Shown one piece after another: positions 43,515 through 52,033 of a stretch of DNA of 64,000 nt; positions within the stretch are counted from its first letter, which is position 1; every line of letters starts with the position of its first letter. The stretch spans positions 9,426,366 through 9,490,365 of the forward strand of contig NZ_CP100416.1 of NCBI RefSeq assembly GCF_026017845.1, in the 5' to 3' direction. The position numbers and the translations under genes were made by a program. The stretch comes from Amycolatopsis mediterranei. Its GTDB lineage: Bacteria > Actinomycetota > Actinomycetes > Mycobacteriales > Pseudonocardiaceae. The notes below the pieces were generated by a model. That model was given only the letters and a program-made list of their open reading frames with translations, made no database searches and was not told where the DNA came from.

Positions 43515-44272
43515 AACCCCGCCTCACCGGCCGGTGGTTCGTCCAGGGCCAGGCGCGGCCCGGCCGGCCCAAGCTGTTCTGCTTCCCGCACGGCGGCGGG
43601 TCGGCCGCGGAGTTCGTCCGCTGGTCGCGCCAGCTGCCGTCCGTCGAGCTGAGCGCCGTCCAGCTGCCCGGGCGCGGGTCGCGGCTGTCCGAACCGGTCT
43701 TGTCCACAATGGACGAGGTGGTCGCCGCGGTGGTCGACGTCATGCCGACCATGGCCCCGTACTCGGTGTTCGGCCACAGCCTCGGCGCACTGGTCGCCTA
43801 CGAGGTCGTCCGCGAACTGCGCCGCACCGGGCGCCGGCTGCCGGACCGCTTGATCGTCTCCGGCTTCCCGGCGCCGTCCACCCGGCGGACCGAGCCGCCG
43901 GTGCACGGCCTGCCCGACGACGAGCTGATCGCCGAGGTGGCCGCGCGCCACGGCGGCCTGCCCGGTGAAATCCTCACCGATCCGGAGCTGAAGGCGATGG
44001 TCGCCCGGTACCTGCGGGCCGACTACCAGGTGCTGGAGACGTACGAGTGGCGTCCGGAGGAGCCGTTGCCCGTGCCGCTGACCGTGTTCGGCGGCCGGGA
44101 CGACTCAATCGTCGAGGCCGAGCTGCGCGCGTGGCAGGAGCACGTGACGGAGGCGGTCACCGTGCGGCAGTTCCCCGGTGACCACTTCTACTTCCGGGAA
44201 AATCCGGCAGTGGTCCTGCGCGCGCTGGCCGCGGTCGTCCGGACGACCGCCGGCGCGGATCGGGCGGCGTAG
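43511..44272 (+). CDS. type II thioesterase
   Basis: About 253 aa alpha/beta hydrolase. LFCFPHGGGSAAEFVRWSRQLP is the type II TE N-terminus, the nucleophile is in FGHSLGALVAYEV, the Asp in VFGGRDDSIVEAE and the His in FPGDHFYFRENP. These enzymes clear or release carrier-bound acyl groups in NRPS systems. With no TE domain in the NRPS itself, it may also release the product. GTG start overlaps the carrier protein stop. Confidence 0.9.
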   Translation: MKPRLTGRWFVQGQARPGRPKLFCFPHGGGSAAEFVRWSRQLPSVELSAVQLPGRGSRLSEPVLSTMDEVVAAVVDVMPTMAPYSVFGHSLGALVAYEVVRELRRTGRRLPDRLIVSGFPAPSTRRTEPPVHGLPDDELIAEVAARHGGLPGEILTDPELKAMVARYLRADYQVLETYEWRPEEPLPVPLTVFGGRDDSIVEAELRAWQEHVTEAVTVRQFPGDHFYFRENPAVVLRALAAVVRTTAGADRAA

Positions 44273-44274
44273 CC

Positions 44275-44889
44275 ATGTGGGTGTTCATCGCGGCCGCGCT
44301 AGTGATCATCATCATCCCCGGCCCGGACCAGGCCCTGATCACCCGTCAGGCCCTGGTCCGCGGCAAGGGGTCGGGCTTCATGACCACATTGGGCGGCGCC
44401 ACCGGCCTGTCGGTGCACGCCGCGGCGGCGTCGCTCGGGCTGACCGCGATCCTGGTGGCGTCCCCGATCGCGTTCACCGTGCTGAAGATCGTCGGCGCGA
44501 TCTACCTGGTGTGGATGGGTGTACAGACGGTCCGCATCGCCCGCAAGGCGGCGGCCAGCCAGCCGACGGGCGAGCCGACCGACCGGAAGCCGTTGCGCTG
44601 CCTGCGCAAGGGGTTCCTGACCAACGCGCTCAACCCGAAGCTCGCGGTGTTCTTCCTGACGTTCCTGCCGCAGTTCCTGCCCACGGACGGGCCGGTGCTG
44701 GGCAAGGCCCTGACTTATTGTGGAGTGTTCGCGGCGCTGTACCTGACCTGGTTCAGCCTGTACGTGTTCACGGTCGACCGGATCGGCGCGGTGTTGCGTC
44801 GGCCCAAGGTGCGTTCAGGAATCGAATACAGCACCGGCGTGCTGTTGCTCGGTTTCGGAGTGGGGCTGGCCATCCAGGGAATCCCGTAG
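44275..44889 (+). CDS. LysE/RhtB family exporter
   Basis: About 204 aa, six hydrophobic segments. N-terminal IIIIPGPDQALITRQALVRGKGSGF and LTNALNPKLAVFFLTFLPQF are LysE/RhtB signatures. This family exports amino acids and derivatives. It starts 2 bp after the thioesterase, so it is the last gene of the NRPS operon and a likely exporter of the product or a related amino-acid-like compound. Followed by the terminator at 45031-45062. Confidence 0.9.
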   Translation: MWVFIAAALVIIIIPGPDQALITRQALVRGKGSGFMTTLGGATGLSVHAAAASLGLTAILVASPIAFTVLKIVGAIYLVWMGVQTVRIARKAAASQPTGEPTDRKPLRCLRKGFLTNALNPKLAVFFLTFLPQFLPTDGPVLGKALTYCGVFAALYLTWFSLYVFTVDRIGAVLRRPKVRSGIEYSTGVLLLGFGVGLAIQGIP

Positions 44890-45030
44890 GGAGCCGCCGG
44901 CTGCGGTTCCCGGGCGGTTCGGGCAATCCGGGCAGCGAGGGCGTGACCGTCACCGTCGATCCTGCGGGACGCGCTCAAGCGTCTGGACGAGTAGCGCCAC
45001 TGCTGTACTTTGCCGCTATCAGGGCAACGA

Positions 45031-45062
45031 AAAGGCCGTCCACTCCAAAGTGGACGGCCTTT
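45031..45062 (+). terminator. 14-bp perfect hairpin terminator
   Basis: AAAGGCCGTCCACT (45031-45044) and AGTGGACGGCCTTT (45049-45062) form a perfect 14-bp stem with a CCAA loop. It lies 142 bp after the LysE-type exporter gene and 9 bp before the first island gene, so it separates the NRPS operon from the accessory region. Confidence 0.75.
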
Positions 45063-45070
45063 GACCTGCT

Positions 45071-45529
45071 GTGGAGGTTAGGGGACCTTACTCGAACATA
45101 AAAGACCAGGTCAAAGCCCTGGAAGAGCTCCGCGAGAAGCTCCCCCGCCTCGATACACCCGAGCCGACCTTGATCAAGCGCGACCGACCCGGCCGGGCCC
45201 GGCAACTCCGTGCCGATCAAATCGAGCAACTGATCGCCGACTACCAGTCCGGCGCGACGGTGTACGAGCTCGGTGACCGGTTCAGCATCGAACGGCGAAC
45301 GGTCAGCACAATCCTCCGCCGACACGATGTGCCGATGCGCCGCCGCGGACTCTCCCCTGAACAGGTCAACGACGCGATCCACCTCTACAACCTCGGCTGG
45401 TCACTCGCCCGAATCGGCACCCAGATGGACGTCACGGCCGACACCGTACGCAAACGCCTCCTCGAACACGGCGTCACCATGCGTGACACCCACGGGCGTC
45501 CGCGCATCGAAGCAGGCACCCCACGATGA
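45071..45529 (+). CDS. double helix-turn-helix protein, copy A
   Basis: About 152 aa, GTG start. The first HTH ([40 protein letters not shown]) resembles the resolvase/Hin-type HTH, and a second HTH follows ([37 protein letters not shown]). The N-terminal ~35 residues are charged and helical. No recombinase catalytic domain is attached. Its stop overlaps the next start as ATGA. Copies occur at 48.4 kb (intact) and 56.1 kb (decayed), each followed by DUF2637 sequence. Confidence 0.78.
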   Translation: MEVRGPYSNIKDQVKALEELREKLPRLDTPEPTLIKRDRPGRARQLRADQIEQLIADYQSGATVYELGDRFSIERRTVSTILRRHDVPMRRRGLSPEQVNDAIHLYNLGWSLARIGTQMDVTADTVRKRLLEHGVTMRDTHGRPRIEAGTPR

Positions 45530-47751
45530 CCCGGCCAGCAACCACACTGCCACCCCGATCAGGCTCGAACAGCACTACCGTCGTTCAAGCCGTCACCGTG
45601 CTCATGGGCACCGTCGTCGGCCTCACCTTCCTCTTCGGCTTCGGCAACGTCCTCAACCTCGCCCTCCGCCTCGACGTGCCCACCTGGGTCGCTCCCCTCG
45701 TCGCACCCGCTGTCGACCTCTCGGTCCTCGGGCTCCTCCTCGGCATCCGACAACTGGCCCTGGCCGTGGCGACACCGCGACAACTGCGACCAGCTCGCCG
45801 CTTGCTGTTCTTCGCCAGTGCGGTCACTTTGGCACTGAACGTGGCCGACCCGATCGTGGCTGGCGAGTACGGCAAGGCTGCGTTCGATGCCGTGGGACCG
45901 TTGCTGCTGATCGGCTGGGCGGAAGTCGGCCCGGGCCTGTTGAGGGCGCTGACCATCACACGTCAGCCGGGCGATGCAATGTTCGACGACGCGAAACCAG
46001 TGCAGGCTGCGTTCGCCGACGAACCGACCGCTGTCAGGCAGGCAGCGCTGGGGTCGTCCGGCGAGGACACCAAGCCCAACAGCGCTCCGACCGATGGGCG
46101 GAGTAGCCGTACTGAATCCACCATGGTTAACGACGAGGCAGCACCGCCAGTCGAAAGACCCCTGCTTGCCGGACGCTACCGAGTGGACGGTTCGCTTGGC
46201 CGCGGCGGCATGAGCGAAGTCTTCCACGGCTACGACGAACGTCTTGATCGACGGGTGGCGATCAAGCTGCTGCGGCCACCCTCTCCAGGGTCTGTCCCGG
46301 TCGCACCGAACAGCCCCGAGGCAGTCGAAATCCTCGACACTCTCAATCGTGATCGCAAGCGTTTCCTGCGCGAGATCCGCACCACCGCCCAACTGGAACA
46401 CCCCGGCACACCGGCCGTCTATGACACCGGCGTCGAGACCGCCCCGGATGGAAGCACTCAGCTGTGGCTGGTCATGCAGCTGCTACGCGGCTCGACGTTG
46501 GAAGCAACGCTCGATCACACCGATTACACGACATCGCCACCGAGTCTCGCCTGGGCGGCAGCGATCGCGACACAGATCGCCGCGGTACTGGCCGACGTAC
46601 ACCGAGTTGACATAGTCCACCGCGATATCAAGCCGGCCAACGTGATGATCGTCGATGGCGGCCTGGTCAAGGTGCTTGACTTTGGCATCGCGATCCTGCG
46701 TGGAGCAGGAGCATTGCCACGACTGACGCAGGTAGACCGAACCGTTGGTACACCCGCCTATATGTCGCCGGAGCAGTGGCTCGGGCAGGCAGTGACGTCC
46801 GCGTCCGACATTTACTCACTCGGTTGCTTGTTCTACGAGCTGTTGGTCGGGGACGTACCGTTCCATGCGACGACCGACATGCCGCTGCGTGCCCGTCACC
46901 AGCTGTCAGCGGTGCCGTCAGTGCGCGCTCGGCGGACCGACATCCCGGTAGCTGTCGATACGCTGGTGACCTCGATGCTGGCCAAGGACGCACAACGGCG
47001 ACCCTCTGCCGAGGCGGTGTACGACGCACTCATGCCCCTGGCGTCGGCGCCAAGCGACACGTCCGTGGAAGGCGAAAATCGAGACCCGACCTCGCCGTTC
47101 CGTCGGCCGTTGTTGGCCCCGGCCAGGCGTGAAAGGCTTGCTGGCGGCCGGGACAAGCTAACGGACACCGAGTTCGAGCAGCTCACGGCCAACGTGCAGG
47201 TGCTGCTGGACAACGACCGGCCGGCTGAGGCGATTAATCTGCTCGAGGACGGCGTTGAACGTGCACGCCACGATCCAGCACTGACACTTCGGCTACGCCA
47301 TTACCTGGCCGCGGCGTTGTTCTACGCCGGGGAGTACACGCGCGCTGCTTCGCTCTTCGACGTCGTCGGGCGAGACTACCGCGAGCATCTACCGTTCGCC
47401 GACCCGTACGTCCTGGACTGCGCGTATCACGCGGGCCACGCATACGCTGAAATCGGCAAGCCGGACAAAGCGCTCCCCCAATTGCGGTTCTACGTGCTGA
47501 ATGCCAAGACATCAGCGGACGAGGACGCGGTGGCGAAGGTCCTTGAATCGCGTTTCGTCATAGCTCAGATGCTCGGCGCCGCCGGACATCCCGACGAAGC
47601 GCTGACCGAACTGGAAGCGGTCCGTCCACTGCTGGCTGAAGCCTTCGGCGCCGACTCGACCCAGGTCCGCAACGTTGACAAGCAAATCGCCCGATTGAGG
47701 TCGGGCTGGGAACACGGGTCGCCTCAGGGCCGCGGCCAGTCGGATCGGTGA
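45526..47751 (+). CDS. DUF2637-Ser/Thr kinase-TPR fusion protein
   Basis: About 741 aa. Residues ~15-150 are a DUF2637-type membrane domain ([53 protein letters not shown]), known from actinomycete mobile elements. A Hanks kinase spans ~215-480: [38 protein letters not shown]. The last ~200 residues contain TPR-like helical repeats ([37 protein letters not shown]). Start overlaps the HTH gene. The DUF2637 part is nearly identical in DNA to copy B, where no kinase is attached, so the kinase looks recombined onto it. Confidence 0.85.
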   Translation: MTRPATTLPPRSGSNSTTVVQAVTVLMGTVVGLTFLFGFGNVLNLALRLDVPTWVAPLVAPAVDLSVLGLLLGIRQLALAVATPRQLRPARRLLFFASAVTLALNVADPIVAGEYGKAAFDAVGPLLLIGWAEVGPGLLRALTITRQPGDAMFDDAKPVQAAFADEPTAVRQAALGSSGEDTKPNSAPTDGRSSRTESTMVNDEAAPPVERPLLAGRYRVDGSLGRGGMSEVFHGYDERLDRRVAIKLLRPPSPGSVPVAPNSPEAVEILDTLNRDRKRFLREIRTTAQLEHPGTPAVYDTGVETAPDGSTQLWLVMQLLRGSTLEATLDHTDYTTSPPSLAWAAAIATQIAAVLADVHRVDIVHRDIKPANVMIVDGGLVKVLDFGIAILRGAGALPRLTQVDRTVGTPAYMSPEQWLGQAVTSASDIYSLGCLFYELLVGDVPFHATTDMPLRARHQLSAVPSVRARRTDIPVAVDTLVTSMLAKDAQRRPSAEAVYDALMPLASAPSDTSVEGENRDPTSPFRRPLLAPARRERLAGGRDKLTDTEFEQLTANVQVLLDNDRPAEAINLLEDGVERARHDPALTLRLRHYLAAALFYAGEYTRAASLFDVVGRDYREHLPFADPYVLDCAYHAGHAYAEIGKPDKALPQLRFYVLNAKTSADEDAVAKVLESRFVIAQMLGAAGHPDEALTELEAVRPLLAEAFGADSTQVRNVDKQIARLRSGWEHGSPQGRGQSDR

Positions 47752-48445
47752 CCACTGCTCAGGCCCGTGGTGGACGCTCAGCGGCATCCTCCAGCGGACG
47801 GTGTGCCGATGCGACCTCACACAACACTGTGACGTCGGCGCTGCTCGCTCAGCGCGCAACGACCGTGCGCCACGCAGGTAGTATCGTCAAAGCCTACGTT
47901 TCTGCTACACAAACCGCGCCATGAGCTGGCTTTACGTATCGACTGACGTCTGGGCACCCATGCCACCGCCGTAACCAACTCCGCGAACGGGTGATACCAC
48001 CCGCCGCAACTCGCGAGGTGGGCCAACCGCGTTCGTTCCCTCCCCGATTCCGTCCCCTGCCTATGCGACACGAGCATGATCGAGAGTCGGTGTACATACC
48101 CGGCCTGGCAGGTCTGAGTGGTAGACCACATGGGCGGTGGTATCGAGCAATAGCAAATATGGGTTCCGTGTGATGGGACCACCCAGCCCGGGACCGGTCA
48201 GCCTTGTCGCAGTCGACAGCTGTTGTGGCGTCAACGCTTGCGGTATCCCAGGCGAGAACGCCGCCAACCCGACCAACTCTGTCACGGAGGCGACATGCCG
48301 CAGCCGACTGCGAGCGTCAGGGTCTGACCCGAGGGCGATGGCGCCCATCTCACGTTTGGCCTGACAAGCCTCTGCTGTACGGTTCCTGATCAGACCCTGA
48401 TAACGAAACCGACTCGATTCGGCTTCGTGTGTCCAAAATACCTCG
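47752..48445. other. intergenic region after the kinase gene
   Basis: About 690 bp with no confident gene. The composition is lower in GC than the chromosomal part. One minus-strand frame (48061-48348) is listed separately as doubtful. No RNA gene, repeat or hairpin of note was seen. Confidence 0.5.
48061..48348 (-). CDS. possible small protein, doubtful
   Basis: About 95 aa if begun at the ATG at 48348. The peptide (VASVTELVGLAAFSPGIPQALTPQQL, GPITRNPYLLLLDTTAHVVYHSD) has normal composition and no low-complexity bias, unlike most shadow frames here. There is no recognisable domain and no clear ribosome-binding site. It could be a remnant or a random frame. Confidence 0.28.
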   Translation of the reverse strand: MGAIALGSDPDARSRLRHVASVTELVGLAAFSPGIPQALTPQQLSTATRLTGPGLGGPITRNPYLLLLDTTAHVVYHSDLPGRVCTPTLDHARVA

Positions 48446-48907
48446 GTGGGCCTGACGTGGCACAACCCGAACTCTTTGCTCCTGGTCGACGGGCCAGAGC
48501 TGACGATCCAGCCACCTACTCCTCGGCACCCAGAGTCAGCAGGAGGTACCGAAAGTAACCACCGCTACCGGCTCGAAGACGCCCAGACCCAGCAGCTCAT
48601 TGCCAGCTACCAGGCCGGCTCGACCGTCTACCAGCTCGCCGACGAGTTCGGCATCGAGCGCCGCACCGTCAGCGCCATCCTTCACCGCCACGACGTACCC
48701 ATGCGGCGGCGCGGCCTCACCGACGACCAGATTGACGACGCCGAGCGCCTCTACCAGCAAGGTTGGTCACTCGCCCGCATCGGCAACCACATGGACGTCA
48801 CCGCCGACACCGTCCGCGCACGGCTCCTCGAACGCGGCGTCGCCATGCGCGACGCCCAGGGACGCCCCCCGACCGAGACGCGCACCGAGGCAGGTGAATC
48901 TCGATGA
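48446..48907 (+). CDS. double helix-turn-helix protein, copy B
   Basis: About 153 aa, GTG start. Close paralogue of the protein at 45071: [43 protein letters not shown], then [40 protein letters not shown]. The N-terminal ~45 residues differ and may be mostly untranslated leader if an internal start is used. The frame is intact, but the following DUF2637 gene is broken. Confidence 0.75.
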   Translation: MGLTWHNPNSLLLVDGPELTIQPPTPRHPESAGGTESNHRYRLEDAQTQQLIASYQAGSTVYQLADEFGIERRTVSAILHRHDVPMRRRGLTDDQIDDAERLYQQGWSLARIGNHMDVTADTVRARLLERGVAMRDAQGRPPTETRTEAGESR

Positions 48908-49710
48908 CCCGATCCATCGTCGAGCCGTCGACCCGACCAGGTCCAGACACTGCCCCCCGTCGTGCAGGCCGTCACCGTGATCATGGGCACCGTCGTCGGC
49001 CTCACCTTCCTCTTCGGCTTCGGCAACGTCCTCAACCTCGCCCTCCGACTCGGCGTCCCCGCTTGGGTCGCACCGCTGGTCGCACCCGCGGTCGACCTGT
49101 CCGTCCTCGGCCGGCTCCTCGGCACGCGGCACCTCGCCCTGCACGACGCCACACCAGAACAACTCCGGCCAGCCCGCCGACTGCTCACCTTCGCCAGCCT
49201 CACCACCCTCGCCCTCAACATCGCCGACCCACTCCTCACCGGCGCCTACGGCAGGGCCGCGTTCGACGCCGTCGGCCCCTCCTGCTTATCGGCTGGGCCG
49301 AAGTCGGACCAAGCCTGCTGCAGGCCATCAGCACCATCAGCCGCCAGTCGAAGGAGACAACCCACGCGAACGTCGGCGGCACCGATACGGACACGGACGT
49401 CACCATCACAAACACCGACACGGCGGCGGCCACGCCGACCGCCATCACCAGACACAGCGAAGGACCTGCCGGTGATGCCGCCAGCAGTCCGGTGGCCATC
49501 GCGCCCGACGACGATCTGATTGACCGCGCCCGGCATGAAGACGCCCGACACTGGGCTACCCATCAGCGCCCCATCTCAGCCGAGGCCCTCCGCAAGAACC
49601 TGCGCATCAGCACGGCCCGCTCGCGGACGCTCGTCTCGATCGTCCGAGCGGAACGGTCCGGCGACCGAAACGCCACAATGGTGACGGCTGGTCAATCACC
49701 GTCGGAATGA
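48904..49710 (+). pseudogene. DUF2637 membrane protein, copy B, two frameshifts
   Basis: Homologue of the N-terminal part of the fusion at 45526. After ATG 48904 the frame is correct for only about 18 codons; the conserved [27 protein letters not shown] is read one frame over (from about 48962). Near 49275-49285 one base is missing relative to copy A, and the frame returns to the first ([16 protein letters not shown] to the end). The tail (LIDRARHEDARHWATHQRPISAEALRKNLRISTARSRTLVSIVRAE) looks like a small DNA-binding domain. Two compensating indels could be real decay or sequencing error. Confidence 0.75.
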
Positions 49711-49898
49711 CCGGATCCCGTCCCGGGTGTCATGCTGTTGTCCCGGCGGCGGCTCGTCGCCCATTCGACAATCAAGGTTGCCAACGCACTGACCGCCTGC
49801 TCGTACTGCTCGGCAGTCATCGGCACGGTTTCGATCTGGTCGACCACGTAGTCCCGCCGACGGCGCTCGACCCGAGAATCGTCACTCACGCTGCCCAT
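49692..49898 (-). CDS. small hypothetical protein
   Basis: About 68 aa from ATG 49898 (an ATG at 49919 is also possible). MGSVSDDSRVERRRRDYVVDQIETVPMTAEQYEQAVSALATLIVEWATSRR is well composed and helical, with no known domain. It is convergent with the DUF2637 pseudogene (19-bp overlap). A deleted remnant of the same sequence follows copy C near 56710-56790, which supports it as part of a repeated gene set. Confidence 0.5.
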   Translation of the reverse strand: MGSVSDDSRVERRRRDYVVDQIETVPMTAEQYEQAVSALATLIVEWATSRRRDNSMTPGTGSGHSDGD

Positions 49899-50277
49899 CA
49901 TCAGCGGCCACCACAGCATCGAGCGGCATTGGCAGTCACTCGTCTGGGCTACTCACCGCTCGAGATCAAGGCCAGATCGGTGATCACCTGACTTGGGCCA
50001 GGATTCCAGCCTGATCGGCACCTCGTCTCGCTGACCTGCAGGTGCGTCGCGGCGGGCGGCCCCCACCGTGCCGAGCAAGCCGATCGCGGCGACCAGGCCA
50101 CTGGCCCTTGCGCAGCACCGCCGTAGGCGCACCGCGTGCCAGCCGAGATACCGGGCGCGCGCCCGAGGTCGTTGTACAACAGGGCACGCGCCACGGTCGC
50201 TAGCGCTAGCGGCGCCGAACACGCCCGACCCCGGTGCCAAAGTCGCACCGGCACCTCAGGCTGGTCGCACCGCGCCC
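49899..50277. other. intergenic region before the AIPR gene
   Basis: About 380 bp. The frames present are short and overlap each other on several strands with no coding bias I can support. A GCTAGCGCTAGC palindrome lies near 50198-50210. Nothing else recognised. Confidence 0.45.
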
Positions 50278-52008
50278 TTAGCGACCGGTGCTGTCCGTCA
50301 GCTCCCTACGGACCAGCTCGGCAAACCGCTCGTTACGCACCGCCTCCCCCAACGGCACCCCGGCGGCCCGTTCGGCGTCGATGGCCCGCTGGATCACCGG
50401 CAGCAACTCGCGGACGACTAGCTTTTCCGCAGCTTCCGCATTCCAGATTACCTTCAGAATTTTGTCGCACTCCTTCTGCGCAGCTCTACCATTGGGCGGC
50501 AGTTTCACCGAACCAACCAGCTTCTGCCGGATCATCGCCATCAAGTGATATTGGGCGGGCCGGTAGCCGCGATTGATACGCTGGTTCCGGATCATCCACT
50601 CCAATCGGTACCAGGTTGCCGCGGCCGTGTAGTAAAGGATCGCCGGCTGGCCAGTGACGAACAGTTCAGTACCGCGTGCCTTGATCAGCTCCTGATAGTG
50701 GCCTACGCGGGATGATTCGTTCAGGAACATGGCCAGGTACGCGCGGCTGAGTTGGGCGCGGCTGATGACCCGGGTCTTCTCCACGTCCTTGCGTTCGCTG
50801 TACTGTTTCGCGCGACGTTCATAGAACAACTGGTGTGGCTTATCCCAGCCGAGGGTGAAAAAGTCCTCCAGCTCCTTGTGGAAGTCCTCCCTCGCAGCCA
50901 GGTCCTCGTCGCTGACAGGGGTCTGCTGGTTGGTTGCGGCCACAATACCCTGGATCACATCCTCGTCCACTGAGTGAACGATGTGGACACTGACGAAAAC
51001 TTGATCGGTGAGCTGATCACGCTCGTGGAACAGCACGTGACAGGTCTGACAGCCGTTCACGATCTGGAAATCGTCCAACACGAAATCGTCGCCGACACGG
51101 TCCAGTTTCCGTGTCACGATGGTGACGCCGTTGTTCATCACGGCGAACCTCTGCCGTTTGTCCGGATCCCGCAGGGTGTCCCGAATACCGCTGTTGACCC
51201 TGTTGTAGCCCTGGAAGGCGCGCACGTTGCTCTCGAACAGGTTCTCACGCAGCTTTCCCGAGCCGTCATCCAATATGATGCAGACCAGCTCCGGCGCGGC
51301 GATCAGCCCGACGAACGACTGTTCAACGCCGGGAGCCGCCGGCACGGCGAACTGTTTCGGCACCGGCAAGGTGACCCGGACGGTGCTGGTCGCCTGCTGG
51401 TACAGCGCACGCAACTCCCGCCAGTTCACGCAGCGCACGTCGGTCGTATCGAATCGGTTGAGCTTGTCCAAATGCTTCTCGGCCGACCGCGCCTTGCGGT
51501 TGATCATATCCGAGATCTGATCGCCGGTGGTCACATAACGGACGTGCAGTTGCGGCAGTTGACCGGCCAACCGGGCTGAGTTCTCGAACACGACGTCCAA
51601 GCAGCCTCGCAGGCTGGCCACGTCGGCGGATACAACGTACGGGATCCCGCCGGACCCACACAGGTGACCAAGATTCTCCGCGAGATCCGAGATCACCTTG
51701 GTCTCGAACTTACTGCTGGTTTTGGCCTGGATGATCACCACCTGCACCTGCGGCCGCTTGCGGCTCATCGCCGCCCGCACTTCCGTTGGGTCCCGATACA
51801 GGTCCCCGTCGATCAGGACCGCGTACGCGTCGATGCCGAGATCGTTGCCGCCGCCGGTACGGTACGCGTCCGGGTTGAAGGGGTCGTTGTAGTACGAACT
51901 GAGCACGCAATAGGCGGCGAACGCCTCGAATGCCTCGGACTCCTGTAGTTCGGTCAGGTCCTGGTCCTGCTGGAAGCCCTTGACCAGGCTCTCGATCACC
52001 TTCTCCAC
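50278..52008 (-). CDS. AIPR-family (abortive infection phage resistance) protein
   Basis: About 576 aa. The N-terminus has GGGNDLGIDAYAVLID (Asp56, Asp60) and VVIIQAKTS (Gln94-Ala-Lys96), matching a PD-(D/E)xK-like nuclease core. The middle has FESNVRAFQGYNRVNSGIRDTLRDPDKRQRFAVMNNGVTIVTRKL and DFQIVNGCQTCHVLF, the hallmark of the AIPR family (Pfam PF10592). It is the last gene of a minus-strand operon, 25 bp after the double ATPase. A DNA- or RNA-cleaving effector controlled by the ATPase is inferred. Confidence 0.88.
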   Translation of the reverse strand: MEKVIESLVKGFQQDQDLTELQESEAFEAFAAYCVLSSYYNDPFNPDAYRTGGGNDLGIDAYAVLIDGDLYRDPTEVRAAMSRKRPQVQVVIIQAKTSSKFETKVISDLAENLGHLCGSGGIPYVVSADVASLRGCLDVVFENSARLAGQLPQLHVRYVTTGDQISDMINRKARSAEKHLDKLNRFDTTDVRCVNWRELRALYQQATSTVRVTLPVPKQFAVPAAPGVEQSFVGLIAAPELVCIILDDGSGKLRENLFESNVRAFQGYNRVNSGIRDTLRDPDKRQRFAVMNNGVTIVTRKLDRVGDDFVLDDFQIVNGCQTCHVLFHERDQLTDQVFVSVHIVHSVDEDVIQGIVAATNQQTPVSDEDLAAREDFHKELEDFFTLGWDKPHQLFYERRAKQYSERKDVEKTRVISRAQLSRAYLAMFLNESSRVGHYQELIKARGTELFVTGQPAILYYTAAATWYRLEWMIRNQRINRGYRPAQYHLMAMIRQKLVGSVKLPPNGRAAQKECDKILKVIWNAEAAEKLVVRELLPVIQRAIDAERAAGVPLGEAVRNERFAELVRRELTDSTGR

Positions 52009-52033
52009 GGCGAGTCCACTCCTTGCACAGGCG

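Noticed and set aside
39460-43752. 1430-aa open frame antisense to the NRPS gene
   Set aside because: Very low-complexity, Arg/Gly/Val/Asp-rich translation with no domain; an artefact of high GC at third positions opposite a real NRPS gene.
30806-44889. Glycopeptide biosynthesis cluster with self-resistance
   Set aside because: The van genes are complete, but the adjacent NRPS is a single cysteine module; no heptapeptide NRPS, Oxy P450s, glycosyltransferases or Hpg/Dpg genes are in the window.
45031-45062. Terminal inverted repeat of an insertion sequence
   Set aside because: A short perfect stem with a 4-nt loop and no transposase nearby; a terminator explains it.
47817-48182. 121-aa minus-strand frame
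   Set aside because: Peptide composition (many Trp, Cys, Arg) and lack of a ribosome-binding site suggest a random frame.
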